64,000 bases of DNA from contig NZ_JAPDIA010000001.1 in NCBI RefSeq assembly GCF_029525575.1, positions 310,001 to 374,000 of the forward strand, given 5' to 3'. Below are positions 20,401-30,001 of this stretch, piece by piece. The position numbers and the translations under genes are program-made. This DNA is from Cohnella rhizosphaerae (GTDB taxonomy: Bacteria; Bacillota; Bacilli; Paenibacillales; Paenibacillaceae). Within the stretch, counting starts at the first letter, position 1. Every line of letters starts with the position of its first letter. Below the pieces are notes generated by a model. It did not search any database. It saw nothing but the letters and a program-made list of their open reading frames with translations, and was not told the DNA's origin.

Positions 20401-22362
20401 ATGAATTGGAAGCTCGAAAGACAACGCTTGATCAAATGGCTCACCGCGGCCGCGCTCCTCGTCACGCTGCTCGCCCCGACGGCCTCTCACGTCGCTACGG
20501 CGGCCGGCCCCGGCGACAACGTTCTTACGCTCACCCTGAACAAAGCCCAAGTATCGGTCAACGGCACGACGTACGCCTCGCCGCAGCCTGCGCTCATCGT
20601 CAAAGGCGTTACCTATGCGCCCGTATCCATGTTGGCTGCCCGATTCGGCTACAAGATTACGTACAACGCCGCCTCCAGGTCGTATACGATATCGACGGAC
20701 GGCAACGCGGTCGAATTCAAGACAGGCAGCACTGCCTTCTGGCTGAACGGCGCGAAGGTGGCCTCGTCCGGCAAGACCTATATTTACAACGGCAGCCTGA
20801 TGGTGCCGCTGCGCGACTGGGTCAAGGCGACCGGCTCCACGCTGTCGGCTGCGCCCGGCACCGTATCGCTTACCTGGAGCGTCGCGCCGACCGCCGACTT
20901 CAAGGTCGATCAGGACGTGATTTATGCCGGCGAGACGCAGGTCACTTACACCAGCCTCTCCAAAAATCCGAGCAAGATCTGGTCCGAGAGCTGGGACGGC
21001 AATTTAAGCGTATTCCCCGAACCCGGTACATACGTGATCTCCCGCAGCGTGCAGGACATGGCCGGCAACTGGCTTGACCCGTACACGGTCACGATCACCG
21101 TGCTCCCGCCGAACCAGCCGCCGGTCGCGCAGTTTACGACCGACAAGGACACGTATATGATCGGCGAGCCGATCACGTACACGGACCAGTCGTACGACGA
21201 CGAGAACGCGATCGTGTCGACCGAGTGGTCGAACAACAAGCGCGGCTTCTTCGTATCCGGCCCGCAGACGATCTCGCTTCGCGTGACCGACAGGCACGGC
21301 AGCATTTCGGACTTTTCCAAGACGATCAACATCACGACGGACGTCATGTATACGGAGAAGGAATTCAATGAGCGCTTCACCCTCGTGGGCGACAAGTATC
21401 CGATCGTCGGCGCGGACGTCCTCAAGATTCCGACCGTGCCTTATACTTTCTATAATACGAACCGGGCGCTTATCGCCTCCGACAGCCCCGAGGATCTGAC
21501 GGGACCGGGCGTTCTGTATCGCGATACGCTGTCCGGCGACCTCCGCCTGTTCCTGTACCATCAGAATCTCGGCGCCGAGCCGCTCAAGATTTACCTCGCC
21601 GCGACCAACGAGAGCGCGACCGAATCGGCGGCGCTCGATCTCGGCGCATGGGGCAGCGCGGGACCCGAGACGTTCGGCGCTTATACGGGCAAGATGGCGG
21701 CGATCCGCTATCTGGATTCGCGCGACAACCTGTCGACCACGACGACCTGGCTGGCGCCCGGCGCGACCAAGCTGATCGTGCCCGAGCTGAACCAGAAGGC
21801 GCTGTCCAAAGGCCAGACCTTCTCCGCCTACGCGGATCTCAGCACGTCCACGAACGTCAAGTTCACGCTGTTCGCCGTGAAGAGCGGCGACGATCCGCTT
21901 GCCACGCTGCCGACGCTCGGCGTCATGAAGCGCGACGGCAAGCATATCCGCGGCACCTTCCAGGGCGCCGACCGCGAGATCGTCATCAACGACACGCTGG
22001 GCGATACGCCGAAGCGCATCGTGTTCGGCGACCACAGCATCGACCCGGCGCTCGACGGCATCGACCAGTTGAACGGCCAGCCCGAGAACAACTGGGGCAA
22101 CTTCGGCGTCGTCTACCACATGACGGTGCAGGTCAAGGCAAACACTCTCATCTCGCTTAACGCGCGAGGCGGCATTTACACCGGCGCCTTCCTCGTCAAC
22201 GGCGTGAAGGTGCCCGTCACCAACACGAGCATCCTGGAAAATCCGAACGTCGCGACGCCGGTTTATCGCACCGGACAGTACAATGAGACGGTCGAGATCT
22301 CGTACCTGACGGCGCTTGGCTCCAATCTGCCGATCACGCTCATGTTTATTCCGATGAAATAA
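20401..22362 (+). CDS. Secreted protein with copper amine oxidase N-like and PKD-like domains
   Basis: Probably exported, 653 residues. The N-terminus is a signal peptide (WLTAAALLVTLLAPTASHVATAAG). Residues about 40-160 match the copper amine oxidase N-terminal-like beta domain (NKAQVSVNGTTYASPQPALI, VKGVTYAPVSMLAARFGYKI, SLMVPLRDWVK), common in Paenibacillus surface proteins and without oxidase activity. Then come two PKD-like repeats (ADFKVDQDVIYAGE, AQFTTDKDTYMIGE). The C-terminal ~310 residues are not recognised: YNTNRALIASDSPEDLTGPG, LFLYHQNLGAEPLKIYL, GGIYTGAFLVNGVKVP. Start ATG 20401 follows AAAGGAG at 11 nt; an alternative start at 20323 would put residues ahead of the signal peptide. 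No LPxTG or S-layer domain is seen. It is a single-gene unit with terminator. Confidence 0.85.
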   Translation: MNWKLERQRLIKWLTAAALLVTLLAPTASHVATAAGPGDNVLTLTLNKAQVSVNGTTYASPQPALIVKGVTYAPVSMLAARFGYKITYNAASRSYTISTDGNAVEFKTGSTAFWLNGAKVASSGKTYIYNGSLMVPLRDWVKATGSTLSAAPGTVSLTWSVAPTADFKVDQDVIYAGETQVTYTSLSKNPSKIWSESWDGNLSVFPEPGTYVISRSVQDMAGNWLDPYTVTITVLPPNQPPVAQFTTDKDTYMIGEPITYTDQSYDDENAIVSTEWSNNKRGFFVSGPQTISLRVTDRHGSISDFSKTINITTDVMYTEKEFNERFTLVGDKYPIVGADVLKIPTVPYTFYNTNRALIASDSPEDLTGPGVLYRDTLSGDLRLFLYHQNLGAEPLKIYLAATNESATESAALDLGAWGSAGPETFGAYTGKMAAIRYLDSRDNLSTTTTWLAPGATKLIVPELNQKALSKGQTFSAYADLSTSTNVKFTLFAVKSGDDPLATLPTLGVMKRDGKHIRGTFQGADREIVINDTLGDTPKRIVFGDHSIDPALDGIDQLNGQPENNWGNFGVVYHMTVQVKANTLISLNARGGIYTGAFLVNGVKVPVTNTSILENPNVATPVYRTGQYNETVEISYLTALGSNLPITLMFIPMK

Positions 22363-22372
22363 CGCAACAAAG

Positions 22373-22416
22373 AAAGGTTTCGACGTCCTTAAAGACGGCG
22401 AAGCCTTTTTTTTATT
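22373..22416 (+). terminator. Rho-independent terminator
   Basis: AAGGTTTCG and CGAAGCCTT pair around GTCCTTAAAGAC and are followed by a run of eight T; ends the preceding surface-protein gene. Confidence 0.75.
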
Positions 22417-22936
22417 CGGAGACGACTCAATAAAGTATAGAACGAGCTTCTTCGGCCTTTAGATTGCGCATACGCGCGGCTCGGATGGACTGGGGAGCCG
22501 TTATTTTTGTGCAAATCGCGAGTGGCGGGCCGCTCGCGGACCCAGGCGCCGCTATTGCGGGATTTCCTGCCTTTTTCAGCCTCCATCTGCTCGAATAACG
22601 TCCCTACAGTCCTAAACGATCACCATTCGGATAGATTTTAAAGCAATAACGTCTCCTGTGTCCGATAGCCCTTGACTGACTTGCCTTCAGCGGCTGCCCG
22701 CATCTTTTTGGCACAACCGAAATGCGTGAGGTCGACAGCCCAAGCGCCGCCTCGCCGAACGTCAGGATAGCCGCAGAACAGCCGCAGGGCAGCTCGCCGC
22801 GCGAAGTGAGGCGGAACGTATCGTCTGTCCCCCTATATCCGGGCATTCCCCCCGTTCAGTTGCATCTTGCCGCGCCGCATGCTACTATTTTTAAATCGAC
22901 ATATTTGCAGGTCTATAACAGGAGGTTCAAGCGCCG
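22417..22936. other. Intergenic region with no recognised gene
   Basis: About 520 bp upstream of the TetR gene. Open frames occur on both strands but lack plausible ribosome-binding sites, codon pattern or family resemblance. It should contain the promoter for the TetR-map pair; I cannot place it confidently. A decayed gene cannot be excluded. Confidence 0.4.
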
Positions 22937-23521
22937 ATGTGCCCCCGAACGAAAGAACAAAACGAGCTCATCCGCATGCAGCGCAGAGAGCAGATTCTGG
23001 ACGCCGCCGCGCGCGCCTACTTCCGGACGGGCGGCAGCTTCGATATTCGCGATGTCGCGTGCGAGGCCGAGCTCGGCTACGGAACGGTGTACCATTACTA
23101 TCCCAACCGGCATTTATTGATCGAAGACGTGCTGAGCAGCGGCTTCGAGCGATCCGAGCAAGCTTTGGAAAAATGGGCGGACGACTGCGGCGGCAGCCCG
23201 GACGAGAAGCAGCTATTGACGTATTGCAGGACGCTGCTCGCGCTTTGGCAGTCGGACCCCAGAGCGTATCTCGTCTACAAGATGGCCTCCGAGCATTACG
23301 CCGGCCTGCCCGAGAAGGACCGCCACGTCAGCAAGCGACGTTTCATGGAACGGCTGTATACGCCGCTCCAATCGATCGCCCGCCGCGAGGACGACAGCGT
23401 CGACCATATGCTTGCCGTGCTCGTCGGCTGCTGCGGGTTGCGCTACTATGCAGGCACGTCCGACCTGGACGTCGATCGAATCGTCCGGCTCGCCATGCAA
23501 GCTATTACGAAGGAGTCCTGA
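22937..23521 (+). CDS. TetR-family transcriptional regulator
   Basis: One-component repressor, 194 residues. The N-terminal 60 residues are the TetR helix-turn-helix (QRREQILDAAARAYFRTGGS, then IRDVACEAELGYGTVYHYYP); the rest is an all-helical ligand and dimer domain with no identifiable ligand. ATG 22937 follows AGGAGG at 12 nt. It ends eight bases before the methionine aminopeptidase gene, so they form one transcript, an unusual partner for map. The regulated target is unknown; autoregulation is likely for the family. Confidence 0.93.
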   Translation: MCPRTKEQNELIRMQRREQILDAAARAYFRTGGSFDIRDVACEAELGYGTVYHYYPNRHLLIEDVLSSGFERSEQALEKWADDCGGSPDEKQLLTYCRTLLALWQSDPRAYLVYKMASEHYAGLPEKDRHVSKRRFMERLYTPLQSIARREDDSVDHMLAVLVGCCGLRYYAGTSDLDVDRIVRLAMQAITKES

Positions 23522-23528
23522 TACGACC

Positions 23529-24278
23529 ATGATCATCTTAAAAAGCAAGCATGAAATCGAAGCCATCCGCAAGGCATGTCAGGTCGTCGCCGAATGCCAT
23601 CGTAACATCGCGCCGCTGATCCAACCGGGTATCACCACCAACGAGATTAATCGTATATTCGAGGAGATCATGTTGAAGCACGGCGCAAAACCATTTCAGA
23701 TAGGCTACAAGGGCTATCCCTATGCGACCTGTGCCTCCGTCAACGACGTAATCGCCCATGGGTTCCCCAGCGATAAACCGCTTGAAGAAGGCGATATCGT
23801 GACGATCGATACGGTCGCGGAGCTGGACGGCTGGCTGGGCGATTCGGCCTGGACCTATGCGGTCGGGCACATCTCGCCGACGGCCGACAAGCTGATGCGC
23901 GTCACGAAGGAATGCCTGGACCTCGGCATCTCTCAGGCGCAGCCCGGCCATCGGCTGGGCGATGTGACGAGCGCCATCCAGCGGCATGCCGAGTCGAACG
24001 GCTTCGGCGTCGTGCGCGATCTTCTCGCGCACGGCATCGGACGTGACCTGCACGAGGATCCGAACTATATGCACGTCGGCAAACCCGGCAGAGGGCTTCG
24101 CCTCAAGGAGGGCATGGTGTTCACGATCGAGCCGATGATTACCGAGGGGACCTATGAGATGACCATCGATGCGGACGGCTGGACAGCGCGGACGCGGGAC
24201 CGCAAGCTCGCCGCCCAGTACGAGCATACGATCGCCATCACGTCGGAAGGTCCGCAGATTTTAACCGCACAATCGTAA
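23529..24278 (+). CDS. map: Methionine aminopeptidase, type I
   Basis: Cytoplasmic metalloenzyme that removes the initiator Met from nascent proteins, 249 residues. The pita-bread fold ligands are present: TIDTVAELDGWLGDSAWTYA (two Asp), the His in LLAHGIGRDLHEDP, Glu in FTIEPMITEG and the final Glu in YEHTIAIT. A second map copy in the ribosomal-protein cluster is usual in Bacillales, and this stand-alone gene behind a TetR regulator resembles that extra copy (inference). ATG 23529 follows AAGGAG at 13 nt. A terminator follows. Confidence 0.95.
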   Translation: MIILKSKHEIEAIRKACQVVAECHRNIAPLIQPGITTNEINRIFEEIMLKHGAKPFQIGYKGYPYATCASVNDVIAHGFPSDKPLEEGDIVTIDTVAELDGWLGDSAWTYAVGHISPTADKLMRVTKECLDLGISQAQPGHRLGDVTSAIQRHAESNGFGVVRDLLAHGIGRDLHEDPNYMHVGKPGRGLRLKEGMVFTIEPMITEGTYEMTIDADGWTARTRDRKLAAQYEHTIAITSEGPQILTAQS

Positions 24279-24288
24279 CGAGGAAGAG

Positions 24289-24325
24289 GAAGTCGACCAA
24301 TGAACCGGTCGACTTCTTTTTTTGT
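24289..24325 (+). terminator. Rho-independent terminator after map
   Basis: GAAGTCGACC-AATGAACC-GGTCGACTTC perfect stem followed by seven T. Confidence 0.9.
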
Positions 24326-24340
24326 GCGCTGCCATAAACG

Positions 24341-24391
24341 CAAAAAAAGGCGTTCTCCTTGCAGTGTCAAGCTCTGCAAGAGGAACCACCT
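24341..24391 (-). terminator. Rho-independent terminator after phoU
   Basis: On the minus strand CCTCTTGCAG pairs with CTGCAAGGAG through a short loop, followed after AACGCC by seven T. It ends the pst-phoU operon. Confidence 0.7.
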
Positions 24392-24435
24392 TCATCGCGA
24401 AGTTTTACAGCATGCTGCGTCCGCGCGCTTTAAGG

Positions 24436-25095
24436 TTACTGATTCAGATCGGGACGCGTGCCGACGACGAGGAAAACGACGTTCTCGCCGATGTTCGTCG
24501 CATGATCCGCGATCCTCTCGATGTAGCGGCCGACAAAACACAGGTTCATTGCCTGGCCGACGTTTTTTTGGTTCTCGCCGGCCATCTCGAACAACTCGCG
24601 CAAAATCTGGGAGTAAAGCGCATCGATCCTATCGTCGTCCTTGGCCATTTTGTAGGCCAGGTCGACGTTCTCGTCGATGTAGGAACGAATCGACTCGCCG
24701 ATCATCCCTTGCGCCAGCGTCGCCATGCGCGGCAGGTCCACGAGCGGCTTGATCAGCGACTGGCCTTCCAGCCGAATCGCGACTTTGGCGATGTCGACGG
24801 ACAGGTCGCCCATCCGCTCAAGGTCCGAGGAGATTTTGAGCGCCACGAGGATGCGGCGCAGATCCTTCGCCACGGGCTGCTGCGTCGCGATCAGCTTGGA
24901 CCCCAGATCCGCGATGCGCTCCTCGAGCCGGTTCAGCTCAGGGTCGGCTTTGACGATCCGCTGCGCGAGCGGACCGTTCAAGCCCTCCAGCGCCTGCATC
25001 GCGTCGCCGAGCGCCTTCTCCACGCGGTCCCCCATCTCCACCAGCATGTTCTGCAGTTGTACGAGTCCGATATCGAATTCCCTTCTTGCCGTCAT
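24436..25095 (-). CDS. phoU: Phosphate transport/regulation protein PhoU
   Basis: Cytoplasmic helical regulator that links the Pst transporter to PhoR signalling and limits phosphate uptake, 219 residues. Two PhoU three-helix repeats are visible; metal-binding signatures are around DLERMGDLSVDIAKVA in the first and YIERIADHATNIGENV in the second. It is the last gene of the pst operon, 25 bp after the second ATPase gene, and a terminator follows. Complete and typical. Confidence 0.97.
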   Translation of the reverse strand: MTARREFDIGLVQLQNMLVEMGDRVEKALGDAMQALEGLNGPLAQRIVKADPELNRLEERIADLGSKLIATQQPVAKDLRRILVALKISSDLERMGDLSVDIAKVAIRLEGQSLIKPLVDLPRMATLAQGMIGESIRSYIDENVDLAYKMAKDDDRIDALYSQILRELFEMAGENQKNVGQAMNLCFVGRYIERIADHATNIGENVVFLVVGTRPDLNQ

Positions 25096-25120
25096 TAGCC
25101 GATTGCCCCTTCCCGGTCGT

Positions 25121-25871
25121 TTAACCGAATCTGCCGGAGATATAGTCCTCCGTCCTTTGATCGCGCGGCGCCCGGAACAGCTGCTCCGTGTCCGCCGACT
25201 CCACTACCTCTCCGTTCAGGAAAAACACCGTCCGGTCCGAAATTCTGGCTGCCTGGTGCATGTTATGCGTGACCATGACGATCGTATAACTTTTTTTCAG
25301 CTCTCGGGTGAGCTCCTCGATCTTCGTCGTGGAGATCGGATCGAGCGCCGAGGTCGATTCGTCCATCAGCAGGATGTCCGGCTCGATGGCAAGCGCGCGC
25401 GCGATGCAAAGTCGCTGCTGCTGGCCGCCCGACAGGCCCCAGGCCGACTTCTTCAATACGTCCTTGACTTCGTTCCAAAGCGACGCCGAGCGCAAGCTCT
25501 TCTCGACGATGCCGTCCAGCTCGGACTTTTTTGGTCACGCCGTGAAGGCGAGGGCCATAGGCGACGTTATCGTAGATCGTCTTCGGAAAAGGATTCGGCT
25601 GCTGGAACACCATGCCGACCCGCTTCCGAAGAAATTCGACCTCCGTCTGCCCGTCGTAAATGTTGCGGTCCTGGATGACCACTTCGCCCTCGATGTGCAC
25701 GCCGGGGATCGTATCGTTCATGCGGTTGAGCGTCCGCAGCAGCGTCGACTTGCCGCAGCCCGAAGGGCCGATGAACGCCGTGATGCTCTTTTCGGGAATG
25801 GACAGATCCACGTTTTTAAGCGCATGGAACTTCCCGTAGTAAAGCTGCAGCCGTTTGGTCTCGATAATCAC
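25121..25871 (-). CDS. pstB: Phosphate ABC transporter ATPase PstB, frameshifted in this assembly
   Basis: ATP-hydrolysing subunit of the high-affinity phosphate importer, 249 residues after repair. Walker A is [19 protein letters not shown], the Q-loop [19 protein letters not shown], the signature [15 protein letters not shown], and Walker [14 protein letters not shown]. It ends with DYISGRFG, the conserved PstB tail. The frame breaks at a T6 run (25527-25532); with one base fewer it reads [20 protein letters not shown]. Note Glu-Ser after the Walker B Asp where many ABC proteins have Glu-Pro. It follows a second pstB copy, and the two proteins could form a heterodimer. Confidence 0.95.
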
Positions 25872-25969
25872 TTGCGCTCCTCCTCCTCGTTGGGCTTTGG
25901 CTCCGCGGTCCCGTCCCGCGTCCTGCCGGTCGCCGGCGGCCGCCCGTTCATGCGCCGTCGCTCGCGCGA

Positions 25970-26986
25970 TCAGCCGAAACGCCCGGAGATGTAGTCGTCC
26001 GTCGACTTGCGCGACGGGTTGGTGAAAATCTTGTTCGTCTCGTCGTACTCGACCAGATCGCCGAGGAAGAAAAACGCCGTCTTGTCGGATACGCGCGCGG
26101 CCTGGTGCATGTTGTGCGTGACGATGACGATCGTATAGTCCCGCTTCAGCTCGGCGATCAGCTCCTCTACCTTGGCGGTGGACACGGGGTCAAGCGCGGA
26201 GGCCGGTTCGTCCATGAGCAGAATGTCGGGCTTGACCGCGATCGAGCGCGCGATGCACAGACGCTGCTGCTGGCCGCCGGACAACGCGAGGCCGGATTGG
26301 TGCAGACGATCCTTGACCTCGTCCCACAGCGCCGTCTTGCGCAGGCATTCCTCGACGAGCTCGTCGAGCGCGGCTTTGCTTTTCACGCCATGATAGCGCG
26401 GGCCGAACGCGACGTTTTCGTAGATCGACTTGTGAAACGGATTCGGGCGCTGCCATACCATCCCGATCTTCTGGCGGAGCCGCACGACGTCCGTCTTCGA
26501 ATCGCAAATGTTGTGGCCGCCGATCCAGATCTCCCCTTCGATCGAAGCGCCCGGGATCAGATCGTTCATTCGGTTGAGCGACCGCAGAAACGTCGACTTG
26601 CCGCAGCCCGAGGGTCCGATGAGCGCGACGACCTGACGATCCGGGAACGCCATGCTGACTTGCTTGATCGCCTGCTTTTCGCCATAGAAGACGGACAGGT
26701 CCTTGGTGTAAAACGCGGGCGGCGGCGCGGCTTGCGTGCGGGCGGCTCCGCTTGCTTCCGGCTTGGACGGCGCAGGCTTCGGCGTCTCCGCGGACGCTGG
26801 CTTCGATCCGGACGCAGGCGGTGCAGGCGTTGCGGAGGGCGCAGGCGGCAGGACGGTTCCCGTGCCGGCGTTAAGTGCGTTTGCGCCAGGCGAATGGGCC
26901 GGCAAGGTGGCATTTGCCGGATGTTGGCCGGCTGCCGGAGCGGCATTGCGCTGCGTCTCCGTCTTATCGGATGCGATCAAAGTCAC
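25970..26986 (-). CDS. pstB: Phosphate ABC transporter ATPase PstB, second copy with Pro/Ala-rich N-terminal extension
   Basis: Second PstB ATPase, 338 residues. The last ~250 are a complete Pst[66 protein letters not shown], then DYISGRFG. The first ~88 residues form a low-complexity segment rich in Pro, Ala, Ser and Lys (e.g. [18 protein letters not shown]) that normal PstB lacks, with no membrane or signal character. An internal start could shorten it, but the next good Met comes only inside the ATPase. It lies between pstA and the other pstB. Two tandem pstB genes occur in B. subtilis (pstBA, pstBB), so the duplication is known; the extension is not typical. Confidence 0.95.
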   Translation of the reverse strand: MTLIASDKTETQRNAAPAAGQHPANATLPAHSPGANALNAGTGTVLPPAPSATPAPPASGSKPASAETPKPAPSKPEASGAARTQAAPPPAFYTKDLSVFYGEKQAIKQVSMAFPDRQVVALIGPSGCGKSTFLRSLNRMNDLIPGASIEGEIWIGGHNICDSKTDVVRLRQKIGMVWQRPNPFHKSIYENVAFGPRYHGVKSKAALDELVEECLRKTALWDEVKDRLHQSGLALSGGQQQRLCIARSIAVKPDILLMDEPASALDPVSTAKVEELIAELKRDYTIVIVTHNMHQAARVSDKTAFFFLGDLVEYDETNKIFTNPSRKSTDDYISGRFG

Positions 26987-27032
26987 GATGAATTCCTCCT
27001 TTAGGTTCCAGGCGATCCGGCCGACGCCGGTC

Positions 27033-27921
27033 TTACCGTCCTGCCGTCAGCTTGCGGTACAGCACGCGGCCAAGCCAGCGGGCGCCGAGGTTGAATACGA
27101 GCACGGTAATGATGAGCACGGCCGAAGCGCCAGCCGCAATCTGCGCGGCATCCGGCGCGAGCCCTTCGCTGTTGACCTTCCAGATGTGCACGGCGAGCGT
27201 CTCGGCGGGACGGAAAGGATTCAGCGGCGACGTATGGTGCAGCGGATTCCAGTCCGTGAAGTCGAGCCGCGGCGAGCTCATGCCGGCCGTGAACAGCAGC
27301 GCGGCGGCTTCGCCGAATACGCGGCCGGCGGCGAGGATCGTGCCCGTGACGATGGCGGGCAGCGAGATCGGCAGCATGACCGTCGTGATCGTGCGCCAGC
27401 GGGACAGCCCGAGCGCGAGCCCGGCTTCCTTCTGCTCGCGCGGCACGGCCCGAAGCGCCTGTTCGGTGATGCGAACCATGAGCGGCAGGTTGAACACGGT
27501 CAGCGCGAGCGCGCCGGACATGAGCGACAGCCCGAGGCCGAAGCGGTTGACGATGACCAGAAGGCCGAACAGGCCGACGACGATCGACGGGAACGAAGAC
27601 AGCACCTCGACGATCAGACGGATGAACGCGGTCAGCCGGTTTTGCTTGGCATACTCGCTCATGTAGATGCCCGCGCCGAGACCGAGCGGCACCGTGATGA
27701 TCATCGTCAGCACGAGCAGGAACAGCGAGTTGAACAGTTGGGGTCCGATCCCGCCGCCCGCGCGGATCGATTCGGGCGGCGAGGTGAGGAAGTGCCAGCT
27801 GATATGGCCGAGCCCGCGGATTAGCAGGTAGCCGAGCAGCGCGGCAAGCAGCGCGATGATCAAAAAAGCCGACGCCGACGATGACGCCGGTCATGATGCG
27901 GTCTACGGATTTGGCCTTCAC
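27033..27921 (-). CDS. pstA: Phosphate ABC transporter permease PstA, frameshifted in this assembly
   Basis: Inner-membrane permease of the Pst phosphate importer, about 295 residues after repair, six membrane helices. The EAA loop is [20 protein letters not shown]. The start is GTG 27921, overlapping the pstC stop (GTGA), reading [20 protein letters not shown] and then [15 protein letters not shown]. The frame breaks at A6 27862-27867; removing one base joins the two parts. It is followed by two pstB genes and phoU. Confidence 0.95.
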
Positions 27922-28856
27922 GCGTGCTTCACTCTCCTCTCCAGCAGCCGGACGACGAATACGAACAGGAACGTCATGATCAGCAAAATGAGCGCAAGGC
28001 TCCACAGCGCGTTGTTGTGCAGCGAGCCGCTCGTCGTATTGCCCATCGACAGCGTGATGATGCTCGTCAGCGTCGCTGCGGATTGGGTCAGCGAGTGCGG
28101 GATGTGCGGCGCGTTGCCGATGACCATCTGCACGGCGAGCGCTTCGCCGAACGCGCGGGCGATGCCCAGCACGACGCCGGTCATGAGCGACGGCAGCGTC
28201 GTCGGAATGACGAGCCGCGAGATCGTCTGCCAGCGCGTGGCGCCGAGCGCGTAGGAGCCTTCCTTCAGGCCGGCGGGCAGGCTGCGCAGCGCGTCCGTCG
28301 CGACGGTCGTGATCGTCGGGAGAATCATGACGGACAGCACGATGCCGCCCGCCAGTATGCCGACGCCCTGTCCGGGGAATACGTCCCGGAGGAAGGGCAC
28401 GACGACGCTGAGGCCGACGAAGCCGTAGACGACCGAGGGAACGCCGGCGAGCAGCTCGATCGCGGGCTGCAAAATATTTTTGCCGACCTTGGGCATCATC
28501 TCGGTCATGAAGATCGCGGCGCAGATGCCGAGCGGCGCGGCGATGACGGCGGCGAGCAGCGAAGTCGCGAAGGAGCCGAACAGAAACGGCAGCGCGCCGA
28601 AGCGCGGCGTGTCCGCTTCGGGCGACCACTTCAGGCCGCCGAGCATCTCGCCGACGCTCACGCCCTGGCTCGCGAACGGCGTCAAGCCTCTCGAAGCGAT
28701 AAAGTAGACGATCGAAAAGATGATGACGATCAGCAGCAGCACGCAAAACATCACGTATCCTCTGCCGCGGAGCTCCTCCAGCTTGTGCTTCGGAAATTTG
28801 CCGCGTCCGTCCTTCGCGACGGCATCCGCAGCCGGGCGGGTTTGGGTCAAATTCAT
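27918..28856 (-). CDS. pstC: Phosphate ABC transporter permease PstC
   Basis: Inner-membrane permease partnering PstA, 312 residues, six helices. Characteristic features are the N-terminal cytoplasmic stretch, YFIASRGLTPF before the periplasmic loop, LLAGVPSVVYGFVGLSVVVP, the EAA loop GSYALGATRWQTISRLVIPT, and IGNAPHIPHSLTQSAAT. Its stop overlaps the pstA start. pstS is 80 bp upstream on the same strand. Confidence 0.97.
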   Translation of the reverse strand: MNLTQTRPAADAVAKDGRGKFPKHKLEELRGRGYVMFCVLLLIVIIFSIVYFIASRGLTPFASQGVSVGEMLGGLKWSPEADTPRFGALPFLFGSFATSLLAAVIAAPLGICAAIFMTEMMPKVGKNILQPAIELLAGVPSVVYGFVGLSVVVPFLRDVFPGQGVGILAGGIVLSVMILPTITTVATDALRSLPAGLKEGSYALGATRWQTISRLVIPTTLPSLMTGVVLGIARAFGEALAVQMVIGNAPHIPHSLTQSAATLTSIITLSMGNTTSGSLHNNALWSLALILLIMTFLFVFVVRLLERRVKHA

Positions 28857-28936
28857 GCGAGCCTCTCCTTAACGTGGCAAGAGAGGCGCCCGTTACCAGG
28901 TCCGCCTCTGCCGGCTATTCTCGTGCATTATATTTA

Positions 28937-29863
28937 TTATTTGTTGGATACTTTGCCTTCCACGTCGCGCGTAACCTTCATGTCGCTGACAGGGATGTAG
29001 CCCAGATCCTTCACGTCGGTGCCTTGAATTTCGTCGCTCAGCATGTAGTCGAGGAATGCCTTGACCGCGCCTTCAGGCTCGCCCTTCGTGTACATGTGCT
29101 CGTATGCCCAAACCGGATAAGTGCCGGACGCTACGTTTTCGGCCGTCGGCTCAACGCCTTCGTACTTCAGCGCTTGAATCGAGTCGTCGAGGTAGGAGAG
29201 CGCCAGGTAGCCGATTGCGCCGGGCGTTTCGGAGACGAGCTTGCGAACCGTGCCGGATGCGTCTTCCGTGATCGAGTCGGGCAGATCTTCAGACTTCGCG
29301 CCGAGGGCGAAGTTTTCGAACGTAGCGCGCGTGCCGGAGCTTGCGGGACGGTTGACGAGGACGATTTTTTGATCCTTGCCGCCGACGTCCTTCCAGTTCG
29401 TCACTTTACCGGTGAAGATGTCGACCAGCTGCGCTTTCGTCAGGTTGTCCACGCCTACGTCCTTGTTGGAGACGGCTGCGATCGACACGACCGCGACTTG
29501 GTGGTCGACGAGCTCTTTCGCTTTTTCCGCGTCGGCATCCTTCAGCTTCTCTTCCGCGAACACGTCGGAGTTGCCGATTTGCACGGTGCCTTCCGATACT
29601 TGGGACAGGCCGGCGCCGCTGCCGCCGCCGTTCACGGTGATCGTGACGTCCTTGTTGAGATCCATGAACTTCTTGGACGCTTGGTCGACCAGCGGTTGAA
29701 GCGCGGTGGAGCCCGCTGCGCTGAAGGCGCCGCTTACTGCCGCGCTTGCCGGAGCGCTCGACGATCCGCCTGCGTTCGCGTTATTGGCGTTGTTGTTTTT
29801 TCCGCAAGCGGCAAGCGAGATGCTAAGTGCGAGCGTCGTCAGTACGAGCAGAGATTTTTTCAA
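28937..29863 (-). CDS. pstS: Phosphate-binding lipoprotein PstS
   Basis: High-affinity phosphate-binding protein held on the outer membrane face by a lipid anchor, 308 residues. The signal peptide ends in LSISLAACG (lipobox), followed by a linker rich in Asn, Ala and Ser. The phosphate-binding elements are FSAAGSTALQPL, VNGGGSGAGLSQV, IGNSDVFAEE, and NRPASSGTRATFENF. It is the first gene of pstS-pstC-pstA-pstB-pstB-phoU, and the Pho-box repeats just upstream indicate induction by PhoP-PhoR on phosphate starvation. The six-base A run in the linker is in frame here. Confidence 0.97.
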   Translation of the reverse strand: MKKSLLVLTTLALSISLAACGKNNNANNANAGGSSSAPASAAVSGAFSAAGSTALQPLVDQASKKFMDLNKDVTITVNGGGSGAGLSQVSEGTVQIGNSDVFAEEKLKDADAEKAKELVDHQVAVVSIAAVSNKDVGVDNLTKAQLVDIFTGKVTNWKDVGGKDQKIVLVNRPASSGTRATFENFALGAKSEDLPDSITEDASGTVRKLVSETPGAIGYLALSYLDDSIQALKYEGVEPTAENVASGTYPVWAYEHMYTKGEPEGAVKAFLDYMLSDEIQGTDVKDLGYIPVSDMKVTRDVEGKVSNK

Positions 29864-29955
29864 GGAATAGAGCCCCTTTCAAATTGTGTTTATATGTTTG
29901 CTCTCAAGCACATCTCTGATTCTAGCGGCCAATCGTCAATCTTGTATTCGCGTAT

Positions 29956-29972
29956 TGTTAACGCAATGTTAA
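29956..29972 (-). promoter_or_regulatory. PhoP-binding repeats (Pho box) upstream of pstS
   Basis: The minus strand has TTAACA-TTGCG-TTAACA, two exact TTAACA repeats with 11-bp period, about 95 bp before the pstS start. This is the Bacillus-type Pho box, normally four such repeats. Weaker TTAACG and TTGACG repeats flank the pair. Confidence 0.7.
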
Positions 29973-30001
29973 AAATGTCGTTCGTTAATATTTTTCTTTC
30001 T

